A DNA stretch of 64,000 nt from Burkholderiales bacterium (GTDB lineage: Bacteria > Pseudomonadota > Gammaproteobacteria > Burkholderiales > Burkholderiaceae_C): contig JACPOI010000031.1 of the NCBI GenBank assembly GCA_016185015.1, positions 1 through 64,000 of the forward strand, in the 5' to 3' direction. Within the stretch, counting starts at the first letter, position 1. Every line of letters starts with the position of its first letter. Positions 53,133-62,993 of the stretch are shown in pieces. The position numbers were made by a program, and so were the translations under genes. The notes beneath the pieces are model-generated. The model saw nothing but the letters and a program-made list of their open reading frames with translations. It was not told the origin of the DNA and did no database searches.

Positions 53133-55487
53133 ATGGCCATCCACCTCGACGACCACGCTGAGCTTCTGGCGGACTTGCCGCAAGACGCACAGGAGGTGCT
53201 GCGCGCGGCCTGGGGCGAAGCGGCGCGGGTGTTTTCGGCGCGCGGGCTGGACAACTATCTCAAGGGCGCGGTGGCCCTGCACCAGCTGGGGCGCGGCGAA
53301 GAACTGGTGGTGAGCTTCATCCAGACCATGCCCGAGGTGGCACGCGCCATCGGCGAGGATGTGCTGCCCGACGTAGTCAACTTCCTGCTCGGCATGGCGT
53401 CCAAGACCTCCGGTGCGGTGCTCGCGCTGATCGTGGGCACGGCGCCGCTGGCGGCCAGCCGCCTGGGTGACGAAGAGCTGTTTCGCCACTACCTGAACGT
53501 CTTGTCCATCGTGTTGGCACAGGCGCCACGCGGCCTGCGCCCGATGCTGGAGAACCTGGACCGCCTGCTGTCCCAGCTCACGCTGGGCGGGTTGCGGCGC
53601 TGGGTGATGTGGGGCGCGCAGGCCTACAAGGCCGACTTTGAGGGCCAAGTCAGGTACTTCTCGCTGCAAAGCGGCGATGCGTTGTCGGTGCTGCAGCAAG
53701 AGCGCAAGGGCACCTTGTTCGTGGACGTGCAGCGCCGCCTGAACATCTATCTGCGCGCCATGTGGGGTCGCGACGTCTTTCTGCGCCCGACCGCCGGCGA
53801 CTACGAAAACCGCGACGGGCTCAAGCCGTACATCGAGCGCTTCTGTGTCCACATCGCCGATGCCTACGACGACTTCCGCCCCCAGGGCGATGACACGCCG
53901 GACGGCGGCGTGGTGGCGGGGGTCGAGGTCTACCGCGCCGTGGTCAACCACTGCGCGGCGCACCTGATGTTCACGCAGGCGCCGCTGTCGCTGCAGACGC
54001 TGAACAACACGCAAAAGGCGATCATCGAGGTGGTGGAAGATGCGCGCGTGGAGGCGCTGGCCTGCAGCCGGTTTCCCAACATGCGGGCAGCCTGGCTGGT
54101 GTTTCACGCGCCCTCCGATGCGGCCGAGCCCACCAGTCTGGGCGACCTGCTGAACCGCCTGGCGCGGGCTTTGCTGGAAGAACAGTCGAGCGACCCGCAC
54201 CCCTGGGTGCAGGAAGGCGTGGCGCTGTTCCGGGCCGAGGCCGACCTGTCCAGCAACCAGCTGAGCTGGAACATCGGCGTGGCCCTGGCGCACAGCCTGG
54301 GCCCGCTGGACCTGCCCGAATACAACCCGCGCACCGACGGCCTGCGCGCGCTCTACCGCGACGACAACCGCACCGTCTGGGCGTCCGAGGCCTACGACGA
54401 GGCGGCGGCGCTGGAAGCCACCTGGGCCCCGAAGCAGGTGCGCAAGAAGGTCCGCCTGATGGAGATGGTCAACGAGACCAACAACGAATTTGCCGGCGAT
54501 GACGCGCAGGAAATCTGGGTGCTGCCGAGCGAGTTCTACCTCGACCAGGAAGGCGTGAGCATCAATTCGCTGGAGGGCCGCCCGCCCGTGGCCGACCCGG
54601 TGCATTACCACGAGTGGGACCACCAGATCCAGCTAGAGCGCCCGAGCTGGGTGACGGTGCTGGAGCGCCAGCCGCCGCTGGGCGAGCTGGCGCTGATCGA
54701 GCAGATTGAGAGCGACCACAAGCCGGTGATGTCGCGCCTGAAGTTCCTGATCGGTTCCATGATCCCGCAGGGCATGCAGCGCATCCGGCGGGTCGAAGAC
54801 GGTGACGAGCTGGACATCAATGCAGCCGTGCGCGCCATGATCGACATCCGCATGGGCCAGCAACCCGATACCCGCATCATGATGCGCAACCAGCGCAGCG
54901 AGCGCGACTTGGCGGTGATGGTGCTGCTGGACATGTCCGAGTCGTGCAACGACAAGGTGCGCGGGCAGGACTACAGCATCATGGACCTGTCGCGCGCCGC
55001 CACGGTGCTGTTGTCGGACGCTCTGGACCGCATTGGCGACCCCTTCGCGTTGCACGGGTTTTGCTCCGACGGCCGACACGATGTGCACTACCACCGCTTC
55101 AAGGACTTTGACCAACCGTACAACGCCCTCGTGAAGGCGCGGCTGGCGGGCATGAAGGGCGCCTACTCCACCCGCATGGGTGCGGCCTTGCGCCACGCAG
55201 GCGCGGCGCTCAAGCTACAGCCCAGGCGCAAGAAGGTGTTGTTCATCATCACCGACGGTGAACCGGCCGACAACGACGTGCGCGACCCCCAGTACCTGCG
55301 CCAGGACACCCAGCGCGCGGTGCAAGAGCTTGCGCGCGATGGCATCACCGTCTATGCCCTGAGCCTGGACCCGCACGCCGACCAGTACGTGGCGCGCATT
55401 TTTGGCGCCAAGAATTTCACCGTCATCGATCATGTGGAGCGCCTGCCCGAAAAGCTGCCGCTGCTCTACATGGGCCTGACCCGCTGA
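53133..55487 (+). CDS. cbbO: RuBisCO activase VWA subunit CbbO
   Basis: A 784-aa partner of CbbQ. The C-terminal von Willebrand A domain (about residues 585-775) has the metal-ion site [11 protein letters not shown] and the later [10 protein letters not shown]. The first 550 residues are helical and bind CbbQ. It recognises RuBisCO (through a conserved acidic contact) and steers the motor. The gene follows cbbQ by 26 bp. Confidence 0.95.
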   Translation: MAIHLDDHAELLADLPQDAQEVLRAAWGEAARVFSARGLDNYLKGAVALHQLGRGEELVVSFIQTMPEVARAIGEDVLPDVVNFLLGMASKTSGAVLALIVGTAPLAASRLGDEELFRHYLNVLSIVLAQAPRGLRPMLENLDRLLSQLTLGGLRRWVMWGAQAYKADFEGQVRYFSLQSGDALSVLQQERKGTLFVDVQRRLNIYLRAMWGRDVFLRPTAGDYENRDGLKPYIERFCVHIADAYDDFRPQGDDTPDGGVVAGVEVYRAVVNHCAAHLMFTQAPLSLQTLNNTQKAIIEVVEDARVEALACSRFPNMRAAWLVFHAPSDAAEPTSLGDLLNRLARALLEEQSSDPHPWVQEGVALFRAEADLSSNQLSWNIGVALAHSLGPLDLPEYNPRTDGLRALYRDDNRTVWASEAYDEAAALEATWAPKQVRKKVRLMEMVNETNNEFAGDDAQEIWVLPSEFYLDQEGVSINSLEGRPPVADPVHYHEWDHQIQLERPSWVTVLERQPPLGELALIEQIESDHKPVMSRLKFLIGSMIPQGMQRIRRVEDGDELDINAAVRAMIDIRMGQQPDTRIMMRNQRSERDLAVMVLLDMSESCNDKVRGQDYSIMDLSRAATVLLSDALDRIGDPFALHGFCSDGRHDVHYHRFKDFDQPYNALVKARLAGMKGAYSTRMGAALRHAGAALKLQPRRKKVLFIITDGEPADNDVRDPQYLRQDTQRAVQELARDGITVYALSLDPHADQYVARIFGAKNFTVIDHVERLPEKLPLLYMGLTR

Positions 55488-55501
55488 GGCCGAGGCGATC
55501 C

Positions 55502-56131
55502 ATGGACATCAGCCTGCGCGCCTTCGTATTCATCGACTCGTTGCAGCCGCAACTGGCCTCGTACCTGGCCACCTCGTCCCAGGGCTTTCTGCCGATACCG
55601 GGCGACGCCTGCCTGTGGGTCGAAGTCGCGCCCGGCATGGCGGTGCACCGGCTGTCCGACATCGCGCTCAAGCGCACCAATGTGCGCATGGGCGAGCAGG
55701 TCGTGGAGCGCTCGTTCGGCTCGATGGAAATTCACTACCGCAACCAGAGCGAGGTGCAGGAGGCCGGGCGCATCATGCTGGAGCAGCTCGGTGCCCAGGA
55801 GGGGGACCGCATGGCCTGCCGCATCGCCTGGAGCGAGGTCATCTGCGCCGTCACCCCCGACCATGCCACGCTGATCAACCGGCAACTGCGCAAGGGCTCG
55901 ATGTTGCTGCCGGGCAAGAGCATGTTCATCCTGGAAACCGAGCCGGCCGGTTACATCGTCTATGCTGCCAACGAGGCCGAAAAGGCCGCCAACGTGACCT
56001 TGGTGGATGTCAAGGCTTTCGGCAGTTTTGGCCGCCTCACCATGATGGGCACCGAGGCCGAGGCCGAGGCGGCCGCGCAGGCCGCGCACCGCGCCATTGA
56101 CCAGCTCAACCGCCAGGCGCGGCAGGACTGA
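55502..56131 (+). CDS. csoS1D: Tandem-domain shell protein CsoS1D
   Basis: A 209-aa BMC-T protein with two BMC domains in one chain. Conserved parts are [53 protein letters not shown] and the ending [20 protein letters not shown]. It forms trimers with a gated pore thought to pass larger metabolites such as ribulose bisphosphate. It sits 14 bp after cbbO, a common position for csoS1D at the end of alpha-carboxysome loci. Confidence 0.9.
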   Translation: MDISLRAFVFIDSLQPQLASYLATSSQGFLPIPGDACLWVEVAPGMAVHRLSDIALKRTNVRMGEQVVERSFGSMEIHYRNQSEVQEAGRIMLEQLGAQEGDRMACRIAWSEVICAVTPDHATLINRQLRKGSMLLPGKSMFILETEPAGYIVYAANEAEKAANVTLVDVKAFGSFGRLTMMGTEAEAEAAAQAAHRAIDQLNRQARQD

Positions 56132-56139
56132 AATAGCCC

Positions 56140-56964
56140 ATGGACATCAACTCCACTACCAAGAAGCTGCTGTTCAACACCGTTCGCGTGGACACGGTGC
56201 TGGAAGATGGCAGCGAGGGCTCGGGCACCGCGTTTGTCGTCAGCCATGCGCACGCGCGCGGCAGCCACACCTTCATCGTCACCAACCGGCATCTGGTCGA
56301 AGGGGTGCGGCGCGGGGGGCTGGTGTTCACCCAGAAGCGCCATGGTCAGCCGCTGTTGGGTCAGCGTTTCCAGCTCAACATCGATGATTTTCCGCAGGCC
56401 TGGTTCGGGCATCCCGACCCGGCGGTGGACTTGGCCATCGTGCCCATGCGCCCGCTGGAGCAGGCCGCCAACGCCCAGGATGTTGAGCTGTACTACCAGC
56501 CCATCGACACGCGTCTGGTGCCCGATGAGGCCGCCACCCGCGCGCTGGACGCACTGGAAGAAGTGCTGTTCGTGGGCTACCCCAGCGGCGTGTGGGACCA
56601 GGTCAACCTGATGCCCATCCTGCGGCGCGGCACCACGGCCACACCCATGGCGTTGAACTTCGAGGGGCGGGCCGAATTCCTGATCGATGCCGCCGTTTAC
56701 CCCGGCTCCAGCGGCAGCCCGGTGTTCGTCTACCTGCCCGAGACGCTGCGTCCGCAGCAGAGCGTGGGCAAGAGATTCCTGTTCGCGGGCGTGGTGGCGG
56801 CGGTTTTCTTCCGCGAAGAGGCCAATCACCCGGTGGTGGCGCCCGTGCCGCCCAACAACCAGGGCATGGTCATGGGCTCGGAAATGATCGACCTGGGCCT
56901 GGTCATCAAGTCGCAGGCGGTGGTCGAAGTCATCAACGCGTACCTGGGCAAATGGCTCGAATAG
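56140..56964 (+). CDS. Trypsin-like serine protease in the carboxysome cluster
   Basis: A 274-aa protein with a chymotrypsin-type catalytic triad. His is in FIVTNRHLVEG (about residue 50), Asp in AVDLAIVPM (about 97) and the nucleophile in YPGSSGSPVFVY (about 192). The fold start GSGTAFVVSH also fits. It has no signal peptide, so it should work in the cytosol, unlike most DegP/HtrA proteases, and it lacks a PDZ domain. It lies 8 bp after csoS1D on the same strand, so it is likely part of the carboxysome transcript. Possible roles are processing a shell or scaffold protein or quality control; none is shown by the sequence. Confidence 0.85.
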   Translation: MDINSTTKKLLFNTVRVDTVLEDGSEGSGTAFVVSHAHARGSHTFIVTNRHLVEGVRRGGLVFTQKRHGQPLLGQRFQLNIDDFPQAWFGHPDPAVDLAIVPMRPLEQAANAQDVELYYQPIDTRLVPDEAATRALDALEEVLFVGYPSGVWDQVNLMPILRRGTTATPMALNFEGRAEFLIDAAVYPGSSGSPVFVYLPETLRPQQSVGKRFLFAGVVAAVFFREEANHPVVAPVPPNNQGMVMGSEMIDLGLVIKSQAVVEVINAYLGKWLE

Positions 56965-57016
56965 GGCCCCTGCCCTGATCCGACCACAACCACAACCACA
57001 ACAGTGCCGAGACAAC

Positions 57017-57319
57017 ATGCAAGACAAGATCATCTACAGCGGTTTCAACCAGGATTCGCACGGCATGACCACGCTCGGGCGTGTCGTGCTCGATGCATGG
57101 TTGTTCCAGCTGCTGCCGCGCAGTGAAGACTGCGCGGGTTGGGACCTGAGCCGCATGCAGCAACTCATGGACAAGGTGTCGAAGACCTGGGACGAACACG
57201 GCGCCTTACCCAGCCGGTTGCCGCCCGCGTTGCAGCAAAGCCATGCCGAACTGTATGCCTGGGCCGCGGCGCGTGGCCGAGGGCTGGGCTGGAATCCTGA
57301 GCTGGGTGACGACGAGTAG
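57017..57319 (+). CDS. Hypothetical protein, 100 aa, next to the protease
   Basis: This 100-aa protein begins MQDKIIYSGFNQDSHGMTTL and matches no family I know. It is soluble, with helices around RVVLDAWLFQLLPR and LSRMQQLMDKVSKTWDEHG and an acidic end (ELGDDE). Four tryptophans in 100 residues suggest a compact fold or a partner-binding surface. It lies 52 bp after the protease, so the two may be functionally paired, for instance as enzyme and adaptor or inhibitor. Confidence 0.7.
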   Translation: MQDKIIYSGFNQDSHGMTTLGRVVLDAWLFQLLPRSEDCAGWDLSRMQQLMDKVSKTWDEHGALPSRLPPALQQSHAELYAWAAARGRGLGWNPELGDDE

Positions 57320-57460
57320 GGCGTAGTGCGCGCTGCGTCCTGGGCGCTGTATGGCCTGGCGCCGCGTCAGGCAGCGTTCGTTTTGTGTTTGTTCATCGTT
57401 TTGGGGTCAAACCATGTCTGACTTTGATACCGCCCAGTCGCGACCCATCGGGGAGGTGAG

Positions 57461-59704
57461 ATGGGATTAGAGACCACGCCCGCCAGCGGCTTTGCCGGGC
57501 TCAGGCACTGGCGCCATGACGCGACAGCCGGCCTGCAGGTGGCGCTGCTGTGGATGCCGTTTTCCCTCGGGGTGGCGCTGGCATCGGGCGCCCCGGCCAT
57601 CGCCGGCCTGATTTCGGCCATCGTCGCGGGCCTGCTGTATCCCCTGCTGGGCGGCTCGCACGTCACCGTCAGCGGGCCGGCGGCGGCGCTGGCTCCGGTG
57701 CTGCTGTGGGGCATGCTGCTGCTGGGGCACGGCGATCTGGCGCTGGGCTACCCGCTGGTGCTGGTGGCCATCGTGCTCACGGGCGTGCTGCAACTGTTGC
57801 TCAGCGCCCTGCGCGCCGGGCAGTACGCCGCCATGCTGCCGGCCACCGTGGTGGAGGCCATGCTCGCGGCGATTGGCATCATGATCATCGTGCGCCAGGT
57901 TCCAGCGCTGCTGGGTGCGCCGTCCATTCCCTCCAAATCGGTGCTGGACTCCATCGGCAATTTGCCGCAACAGCTGGTGCAAGCGCAGTGGTTGGTGGCG
58001 GGGGTGGGCATCGTCAGCCTGGGGCTGATGTTTGCACTGCGGCGCAAGCTCAACGGACTTTGGCGCTGGCTTCCGGCGGCGATCGTCGTGGCCGGTTTTG
58101 GCGTGCTGGCCAGCTCGCTGCTGGGCTTTGATGCGAAGCTGCGCATCGCCATGCCCGAGCACGTGCTGGATGGCATTCACTTTCCGGCGTTTGCCCATTT
58201 CCTGTCCAGCCCCGATCTGTGGCTGACGATGGCGCTGGTAGTGTTCACCTTCACCATGATCGACGGCGTGGAGTCGGTCGCCAGCGTGAAGGCGGTGGAC
58301 AAGCTCGACCCCTGGCGGCGCAAGTCCGATGCCAACAAGACCCTGCGCGCCATGGGCGTGTGCAACCTCACCTCGGGCATGATCGGCGGGCTCACCGTGA
58401 TCCCGAACGCGGTGCCCAGCCGCGCCAACATCGACGCCGGTGCGCGCACCCTGTGGTCCAACCTGTACAGCGGTCTGTTCCTGCTGCTGTTCGTGCTGGT
58501 GCTGCCCGATGTGCTCCGGCTCATCCCGCTGGCGGCCATTGCCGGCATCCTGATCTACATCGGCTGGCGCCTGTGCGAGCCCGCGCTGTTCACGCGCATG
58601 CTGGCCATCGGCCGCGACCGCTTTGTGGTGTTCGTCGGCACCGTGTTGGCCATTTTACTGACCGACCTGCTGCTGGGCATGTTCATCGGCGTGGCCATCG
58701 AACTGGTGCTGCTGGTTTATTTGTTGATGCCGTCGGTGCGGCTGGTGCTGACCGGGCGAATGGACTGGGGCACCTCCAGCCGCCTGCTGTGGACCAACTT
58801 CACCAGCATGTTCCGCAGCCCGGTCATCAAGCACCGCAGCGAGGAGCACGCGGGCCAGACCGTGCATGTGCTGACGCTGGGCTCGCTGGTCGGCTTCAAC
58901 CTGCTGCCGCTGGAAAAAGCGCTGGCGCGCCTGCCGCAGAGCGACGGTGTGCGGCTGCGCTTCACCGAGTCGGCACGCATTATCGACCACACGGCGGCCG
59001 AGTTTCTGCAGCACTTCGAGGAAGAAGCGGCCGCCCACGGGCGGCCATTTTCGGTGGACGGTATCGAGCGCTTTCATGCCTTCTCGGCGCATCCGCTGGC
59101 CGCCCGCATGCAGGAGCCGCACATTGCGCAGCGAATCGCACAGCGCGACGAGCGTGCACAGCAGATGGCGGCGCTGGCCCAGCGGCTGGGGCTGGCCTTC
59201 GCGCCGCAGGTCGCGGCCATCATCAACCGCCACGATTTTGTCTACCTGCGGCGCGGCGATCAGCGCGAGATCAGCAACCTCATGCACGGCGCCTGGGCCG
59301 GTGGGCAGATTCGGCTGTTCGACTACAGCCACACTTCGGCCCCTGACTACCACGTGCCGCACCGGCACACGCTCATGATGTACGAGCTCCCGGCCGACTC
59401 GACGCAGCCCGACTTCGTCCTCACGCCCGGGCACTACCTGGAGCGCTATCTCGTCAACCTGAGCGAGCGTTCCGACGTCGCTGCGGCGCCCGGCTACCGG
59501 CTCTACATGCCGCCGGGACAGGGGCTCCCGGACATGCCACCGGCGGTGCTCGATGCGCTGGAGCGCTTTGGCCCGCTCTACATTGAAATCCGTGGGCGCG
59601 TCGTGCTCGCCTTCTGCCCGCAGCGGGAGTTGGAGGACGCACAGCACACCGAAATGCTCGTTACTCTGGCAACGGCGCTCGCAGACCACTCCGCAGTGAC
59701 TTGA
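57461..59704 (+). CDS. SulP-family anion transporter, candidate bicarbonate importer
   Basis: A 747-aa SulP protein. Residues about 20-440 form the membrane domain, with the family stretch GGSHVTVSGPAAALAPVL and repeated TM segments. A STAS-like part follows at about 470-560 (LTLGSLVGFNLLPLEKALAR) and then an unusual extension of about 190 residues without a known fold. SulP proteins carry sulfate or bicarbonate. Position beside the carboxysome genes makes bicarbonate likely, but substrate cannot be read from sequence. A GGGGAGGTGAG ribosome site precedes it. Confidence 0.85.
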   Translation: MGLETTPASGFAGLRHWRHDATAGLQVALLWMPFSLGVALASGAPAIAGLISAIVAGLLYPLLGGSHVTVSGPAAALAPVLLWGMLLLGHGDLALGYPLVLVAIVLTGVLQLLLSALRAGQYAAMLPATVVEAMLAAIGIMIIVRQVPALLGAPSIPSKSVLDSIGNLPQQLVQAQWLVAGVGIVSLGLMFALRRKLNGLWRWLPAAIVVAGFGVLASSLLGFDAKLRIAMPEHVLDGIHFPAFAHFLSSPDLWLTMALVVFTFTMIDGVESVASVKAVDKLDPWRRKSDANKTLRAMGVCNLTSGMIGGLTVIPNAVPSRANIDAGARTLWSNLYSGLFLLLFVLVLPDVLRLIPLAAIAGILIYIGWRLCEPALFTRMLAIGRDRFVVFVGTVLAILLTDLLLGMFIGVAIELVLLVYLLMPSVRLVLTGRMDWGTSSRLLWTNFTSMFRSPVIKHRSEEHAGQTVHVLTLGSLVGFNLLPLEKALARLPQSDGVRLRFTESARIIDHTAAEFLQHFEEEAAAHGRPFSVDGIERFHAFSAHPLAARMQEPHIAQRIAQRDERAQQMAALAQRLGLAFAPQVAAIINRHDFVYLRRGDQREISNLMHGAWAGGQIRLFDYSHTSAPDYHVPHRHTLMMYELPADSTQPDFVLTPGHYLERYLVNLSERSDVAAAPGYRLYMPPGQGLPDMPPAVLDALERFGPLYIEIRGRVVLAFCPQRELEDAQHTEMLVTLATALADHSAVT

Positions 59705-59768
59705 CGGCACCTGATCCGGACCTGATTGGCCCGGTCAACGACACGTTCCGTCAGCCCTGCCGCCCTGC

Positions 59769-60689
59769 TTATTGGGCTTCGCGGAACAAGCTCGCCAAGT
59801 GGGCTTCCGCGTGCTCGAGCATGAAGTACCTGAACGCTTCGGCGGCGGGCGATAAATGCTTACCCGAGGCATACACGACATGCCAGCGGCGCATCAGTGG
59901 CATGCCTTCCACTGCGGGCGCGGCGATGAGGCCGTTCTTCCACTCGAGTTCGATCGTGTGCAGCGACAGCAGGCTGACCCCCATGCCGGCCATGACGGCC
60001 TGCTTGATCGCCTCATTGCTGGGCATCTCCATCACGAAGGTCGGCTGGATGCGATGCCGCTCCAGGTACTCGTGGAGCACGATTCGCGTACCCGAGTCGG
60101 CCTCGCGCACGACGAACGGCTCTTCCGCCAGCGCCGCCGCCGGCACGGCTTCGGCGCGTGCGAAGCGGTGGCTCGGCGAGGTGACAAGTACGTGCGGATG
60201 CATCGCGAACGGCTCGGCGCGGCAGGGCACGTCGTTCGGCGCCCGCCCCATCACGCACAGATCCACCTCGGCGGCCCGAAGCATGGCACCCAGTTCGTCG
60301 CGCACGCCCAAGCGCAGCCGAACGTCCACGGCCGGGTGTTCGGCGTGGAACTTCGCCAGCAACTGCGGAAGAAAGTACATCGCCGCGCTGACCATGCCGA
60401 TCGTCAGGCGCCCCGACTCCAGGCGGCTCAGCCGCGCCATCGCATCCTGCGCATCTTTCAACGTCGCCAGCAGCTTGCGCGCGTAGACGAGGAAGTACTC
60501 GCCCGACGTGGTCAGCGACATGCGCCGCCCCGTGCGATCGAACAGCGTCTGGCCGACCTGGTTCTCCAGCTCCTTGATCTGAAGCGAGACCGCAGGGGGT
60601 GTCAGGTGCAGCGCCTCGGCAGCGCGCAGCACGCTGGACTGCCGGGCGACCTCGGCGAACACGGTCAGTTGGCGAAAGGTCACGTGCAT
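59769..60689 (-). CDS. cbbR: Second LysR-type regulator CbbR (Calvin-cycle operon)
   Basis: A 306-aa LysR protein. The HTH reads FRQLTVFAEVARQSSVLRAA and EALHLTPPAVSLQIKELENQ. It is divergent from the rpe-fbp-prk-tkt operon, which names it CbbR. It shares the LysR fold but is clearly different in sequence from the regulator at 42129, so the two operons may respond to different signals. It is convergent with the SulP gene. Confidence 0.9.
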   Translation of the reverse strand: MHVTFRQLTVFAEVARQSSVLRAAEALHLTPPAVSLQIKELENQVGQTLFDRTGRRMSLTTSGEYFLVYARKLLATLKDAQDAMARLSRLESGRLTIGMVSAAMYFLPQLLAKFHAEHPAVDVRLRLGVRDELGAMLRAAEVDLCVMGRAPNDVPCRAEPFAMHPHVLVTSPSHRFARAEAVPAAALAEEPFVVREADSGTRIVLHEYLERHRIQPTFVMEMPSNEAIKQAVMAGMGVSLLSLHTIELEWKNGLIAAPAVEGMPLMRRWHVVYASGKHLSPAAEAFRYFMLEHAEAHLASLFREAQ

Positions 60690-61127
60690 GGGGCGTTCGC
60701 GCGGCAGGCGCCAGTCAGGATCCTGGCCATTTCCCCTTGACGTGATGAAAGATCACTTGCCGAAGCTCCTGCAAATAGACAACCGGCTTGCCGATCGGCC
60801 GACGCTCTTGTATCGCTTCGCATGTGGGACAGCCGTTTAAGCCCCTTCAAATTCAAGGACTTGCGACTTTCGGATCGGGATTTACCCGAGGGACATTCGC
60901 GCGTGGCACGAAACCTGTTGCAGATGCCACAGTGCCTGCGCAGCGCGCTGATCTTGCGGGTAACACGTTCGATCAATACCAAGATTCACCTCGATAGTTT
61001 AGCTTTTGCTAATCATTAGTCACAGAGATTCTAACTTTCATTTATCCAACCAGTCACCTAGCATTCATTCGTTGAAGCAAGTACCCAGATGGATCGGCTT
61101 AGATCCGACTTTATCCCCGCACACACC
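60690..61127. promoter_or_regulatory. Divergent cbbR2-rpe control region with LysR-type palindromes
   Basis: This 438-bp gap has no convincing gene. In its AT-rich right part, TTAGC-TTTT-GCTAA (60999-61012) is a perfect inverted repeat containing the T-N11-A LysR pattern. TAATCATTA (61010-61018) overlaps it. Both lie about 110-130 bp before the rpe start and are good candidates for CbbR sites. The left 250 bp are moderately GC-rich with nothing recognised. Confidence 0.55.
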
Positions 61128-61808
61128 ATGACCACCTACCACATTGCACCCTCGCTGCTGTCGGCCGACTTCGCCCGCCTTGGCGAGGAGGTGCGCGCGG
61201 TGGTCGAAGCCGGCGCCGACTGGATCCACTTCGACGTGATGGACAACCATTACGTCCCCAATCTCACCTTCGGCCCGATGGTGTGTCAGGCGCTGCGTCC
61301 GCACACAACCGCGCCGATCGACGTGCACCTGATGGTGCAGCCGGTGGACACGCTGGCGCAGGCCTTCTGCAAGGCCGGCGCCGACTTGGTGAGCTTCCAT
61401 CCCGATGCCAGCGCGCATGTCGACCGCACGCTGCAGTTGATCAAGGCCGAGGGCAAGCGCTCGGGCCTGGTGTTCAACCCGGCCGCGCCGCTAGACATAC
61501 TGGAGTGGACGCTGGACAAGATCGACCTCGTGCTCATCATGAGCGTCAATCCGGGCTTCGGCGGTCAGAGCTTCATTGACTCGGCACTGCGCAAGATCGA
61601 GCAGGCGCGCAAGCTGATCGACCGCAGCGGGCGCGATATCCGGCTCGAAGTCGACGGTGGCATCAAAGTCGACAACATCCGGCGCGCCGCCGATGCCGGG
61701 GCCGACACCTTCGTTGCCGGCAGCGCGATCTTCGGTGCCGGTGACTACCGCTCCGTCATCCAGGCCATGCGCGCCGAGTTGAGCGCGCCCGGGCCGCTCG
61801 TCGCCTGA
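61128..61808 (+). CDS. rpe: Ribulose-phosphate 3-epimerase
   Basis: A 226-aa TIM-barrel enzyme interconverting ribulose-5-phosphate and xylulose-5-phosphate, called CbbE in autotrophs. [20 protein letters not shown] starts the fold; [20 protein letters not shown] and the metal site in [12 protein letters not shown] are conserved. I chose ATG at 61128 over the one at 61089 because family similarity starts there. First gene of the Calvin-cycle operon. Confidence 0.95.
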   Translation: MTTYHIAPSLLSADFARLGEEVRAVVEAGADWIHFDVMDNHYVPNLTFGPMVCQALRPHTTAPIDVHLMVQPVDTLAQAFCKAGADLVSFHPDASAHVDRTLQLIKAEGKRSGLVFNPAAPLDILEWTLDKIDLVLIMSVNPGFGGQSFIDSALRKIEQARKLIDRSGRDIRLEVDGGIKVDNIRRAADAGADTFVAGSAIFGAGDYRSVIQAMRAELSAPGPLVA

Positions 61809-61882
61809 CGCACATCTCGTACGCCGCGCTTGCCAGACAGCGGTAGCAACCACACCCGAACCACGAACCACAGGGCCCTACC

Positions 61883-62971
61883 ATGCCACTCTCGCAACGC
61901 TGGACGCTGACCCGCTACCTAATCGAGGAACGCCGCCGCTTCCCGCAGGCCAGCGGCGACCTCAACGCGCTGATCCTCGACGTCTCGATCGCCTGCAAGG
62001 CCATCGCGCGCATCGTCGCCTACGGCGCGCTCGACAGCGGCATGGCCGTTCCGGCCGAAGGCGGCGCGGTCAACGTACAGGGAGAGGTGCAGAAACCGCT
62101 GGACGTGCTGTCCAACGAGATTTTCCTGCACATGAACGAGTGGAACGGCGAGCTGGCGGGCATGGCTTCGGAAGAGATGGACTCGCCGAGCCAGATTCCG
62201 CAGGTCTTCCCGCGCGGCAAGTACCTGCTCGTGTTCGACCCGCTGGACGGCTCGTCCAATATCGACGTGAACGTTTCGGTCGGCAGCATCTTCTCGATCC
62301 TGCGTGCGCCGCAAGACGTGATCGACAGTGGCCGCGACGTGACCGAAGCCGACTTCCTGCAGCCCGGTGCCACGCAGGTGGCCGCCGGCTATGCGCTCTA
62401 TGGCCCGACGACGATGCTCGTGCTGACTGTCGGCAACGGCGTGGCCGGCTTCACGTTGAACCCGGATCTCGGTGAGTTCGTGCTGACGCACAAGAACATC
62501 CAGGTGCCAGCCGACACCCAGGAGTTCGCGATCAACAGCTCCAACAGCCGATTCTGGGAGCAGCCGGTCACACGCTATGTGAATGAGTGCCTGGCCGGCA
62601 AGACCGGGCCGCGCGGCAAGGACTTCAACATGCGCTGGATCGCCAGCATGGTGGCCGAGGCGCACCGCATCCTGATGCGCGGCGGCGTCTTCTTGTACCC
62701 GCGCGACACCAAGGACCCGAACAAGCCGGGGCGGCTGCGCCTGCTGTACGAGGCCAACCCGATCGGCTTCGTGATGGAGCAGGCGGGCGGGCGCTGCACC
62801 ACCGGACGCCAGCCGATGCTGGGCGTGCAGCCGACATCGTTGCACCAGCGCATCGGCCTGATCTTCGGTTCGAAGAACGAGGTCGAGCTCATCGAGCGCT
62901 ACCACAGCGAACCCGGGCCAAGCGCAGCACCGCCACCCCTGTTTGCCGAGCGCGGCCTGTTCAGAGCCTGA
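61883..62971 (+). CDS. fbp: Fructose-1,6-bisphosphatase class I (CbbF)
   Basis: A 362-aa class I FBPase that releases phosphate from fructose-1,6-bisphosphate (and in Calvin-cycle forms often sedoheptulose bisphosphate). The metal-binding motif [17 protein letters not shown] and [20 protein letters not shown] are conserved. Length is normal with a short extra tail. It follows rpe by 74 bp. Confidence 0.95.
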   Translation: MPLSQRWTLTRYLIEERRRFPQASGDLNALILDVSIACKAIARIVAYGALDSGMAVPAEGGAVNVQGEVQKPLDVLSNEIFLHMNEWNGELAGMASEEMDSPSQIPQVFPRGKYLLVFDPLDGSSNIDVNVSVGSIFSILRAPQDVIDSGRDVTEADFLQPGATQVAAGYALYGPTTMLVLTVGNGVAGFTLNPDLGEFVLTHKNIQVPADTQEFAINSSNSRFWEQPVTRYVNECLAGKTGPRGKDFNMRWIASMVAEAHRILMRGGVFLYPRDTKDPNKPGRLRLLYEANPIGFVMEQAGGRCTTGRQPMLGVQPTSLHQRIGLIFGSKNEVELIERYHSEPGPSAAPPPLFAERGLFRA

Positions 62972-62993
62972 ACCAGAACCATCCGAGAACGCC

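Noticed and set aside
60780..60990. Short overlapping frames in the cbbR2-rpe gap as a small gene
   Set aside because: No start with a ribosome site, no conserved motif, and the region is better explained as a control region.
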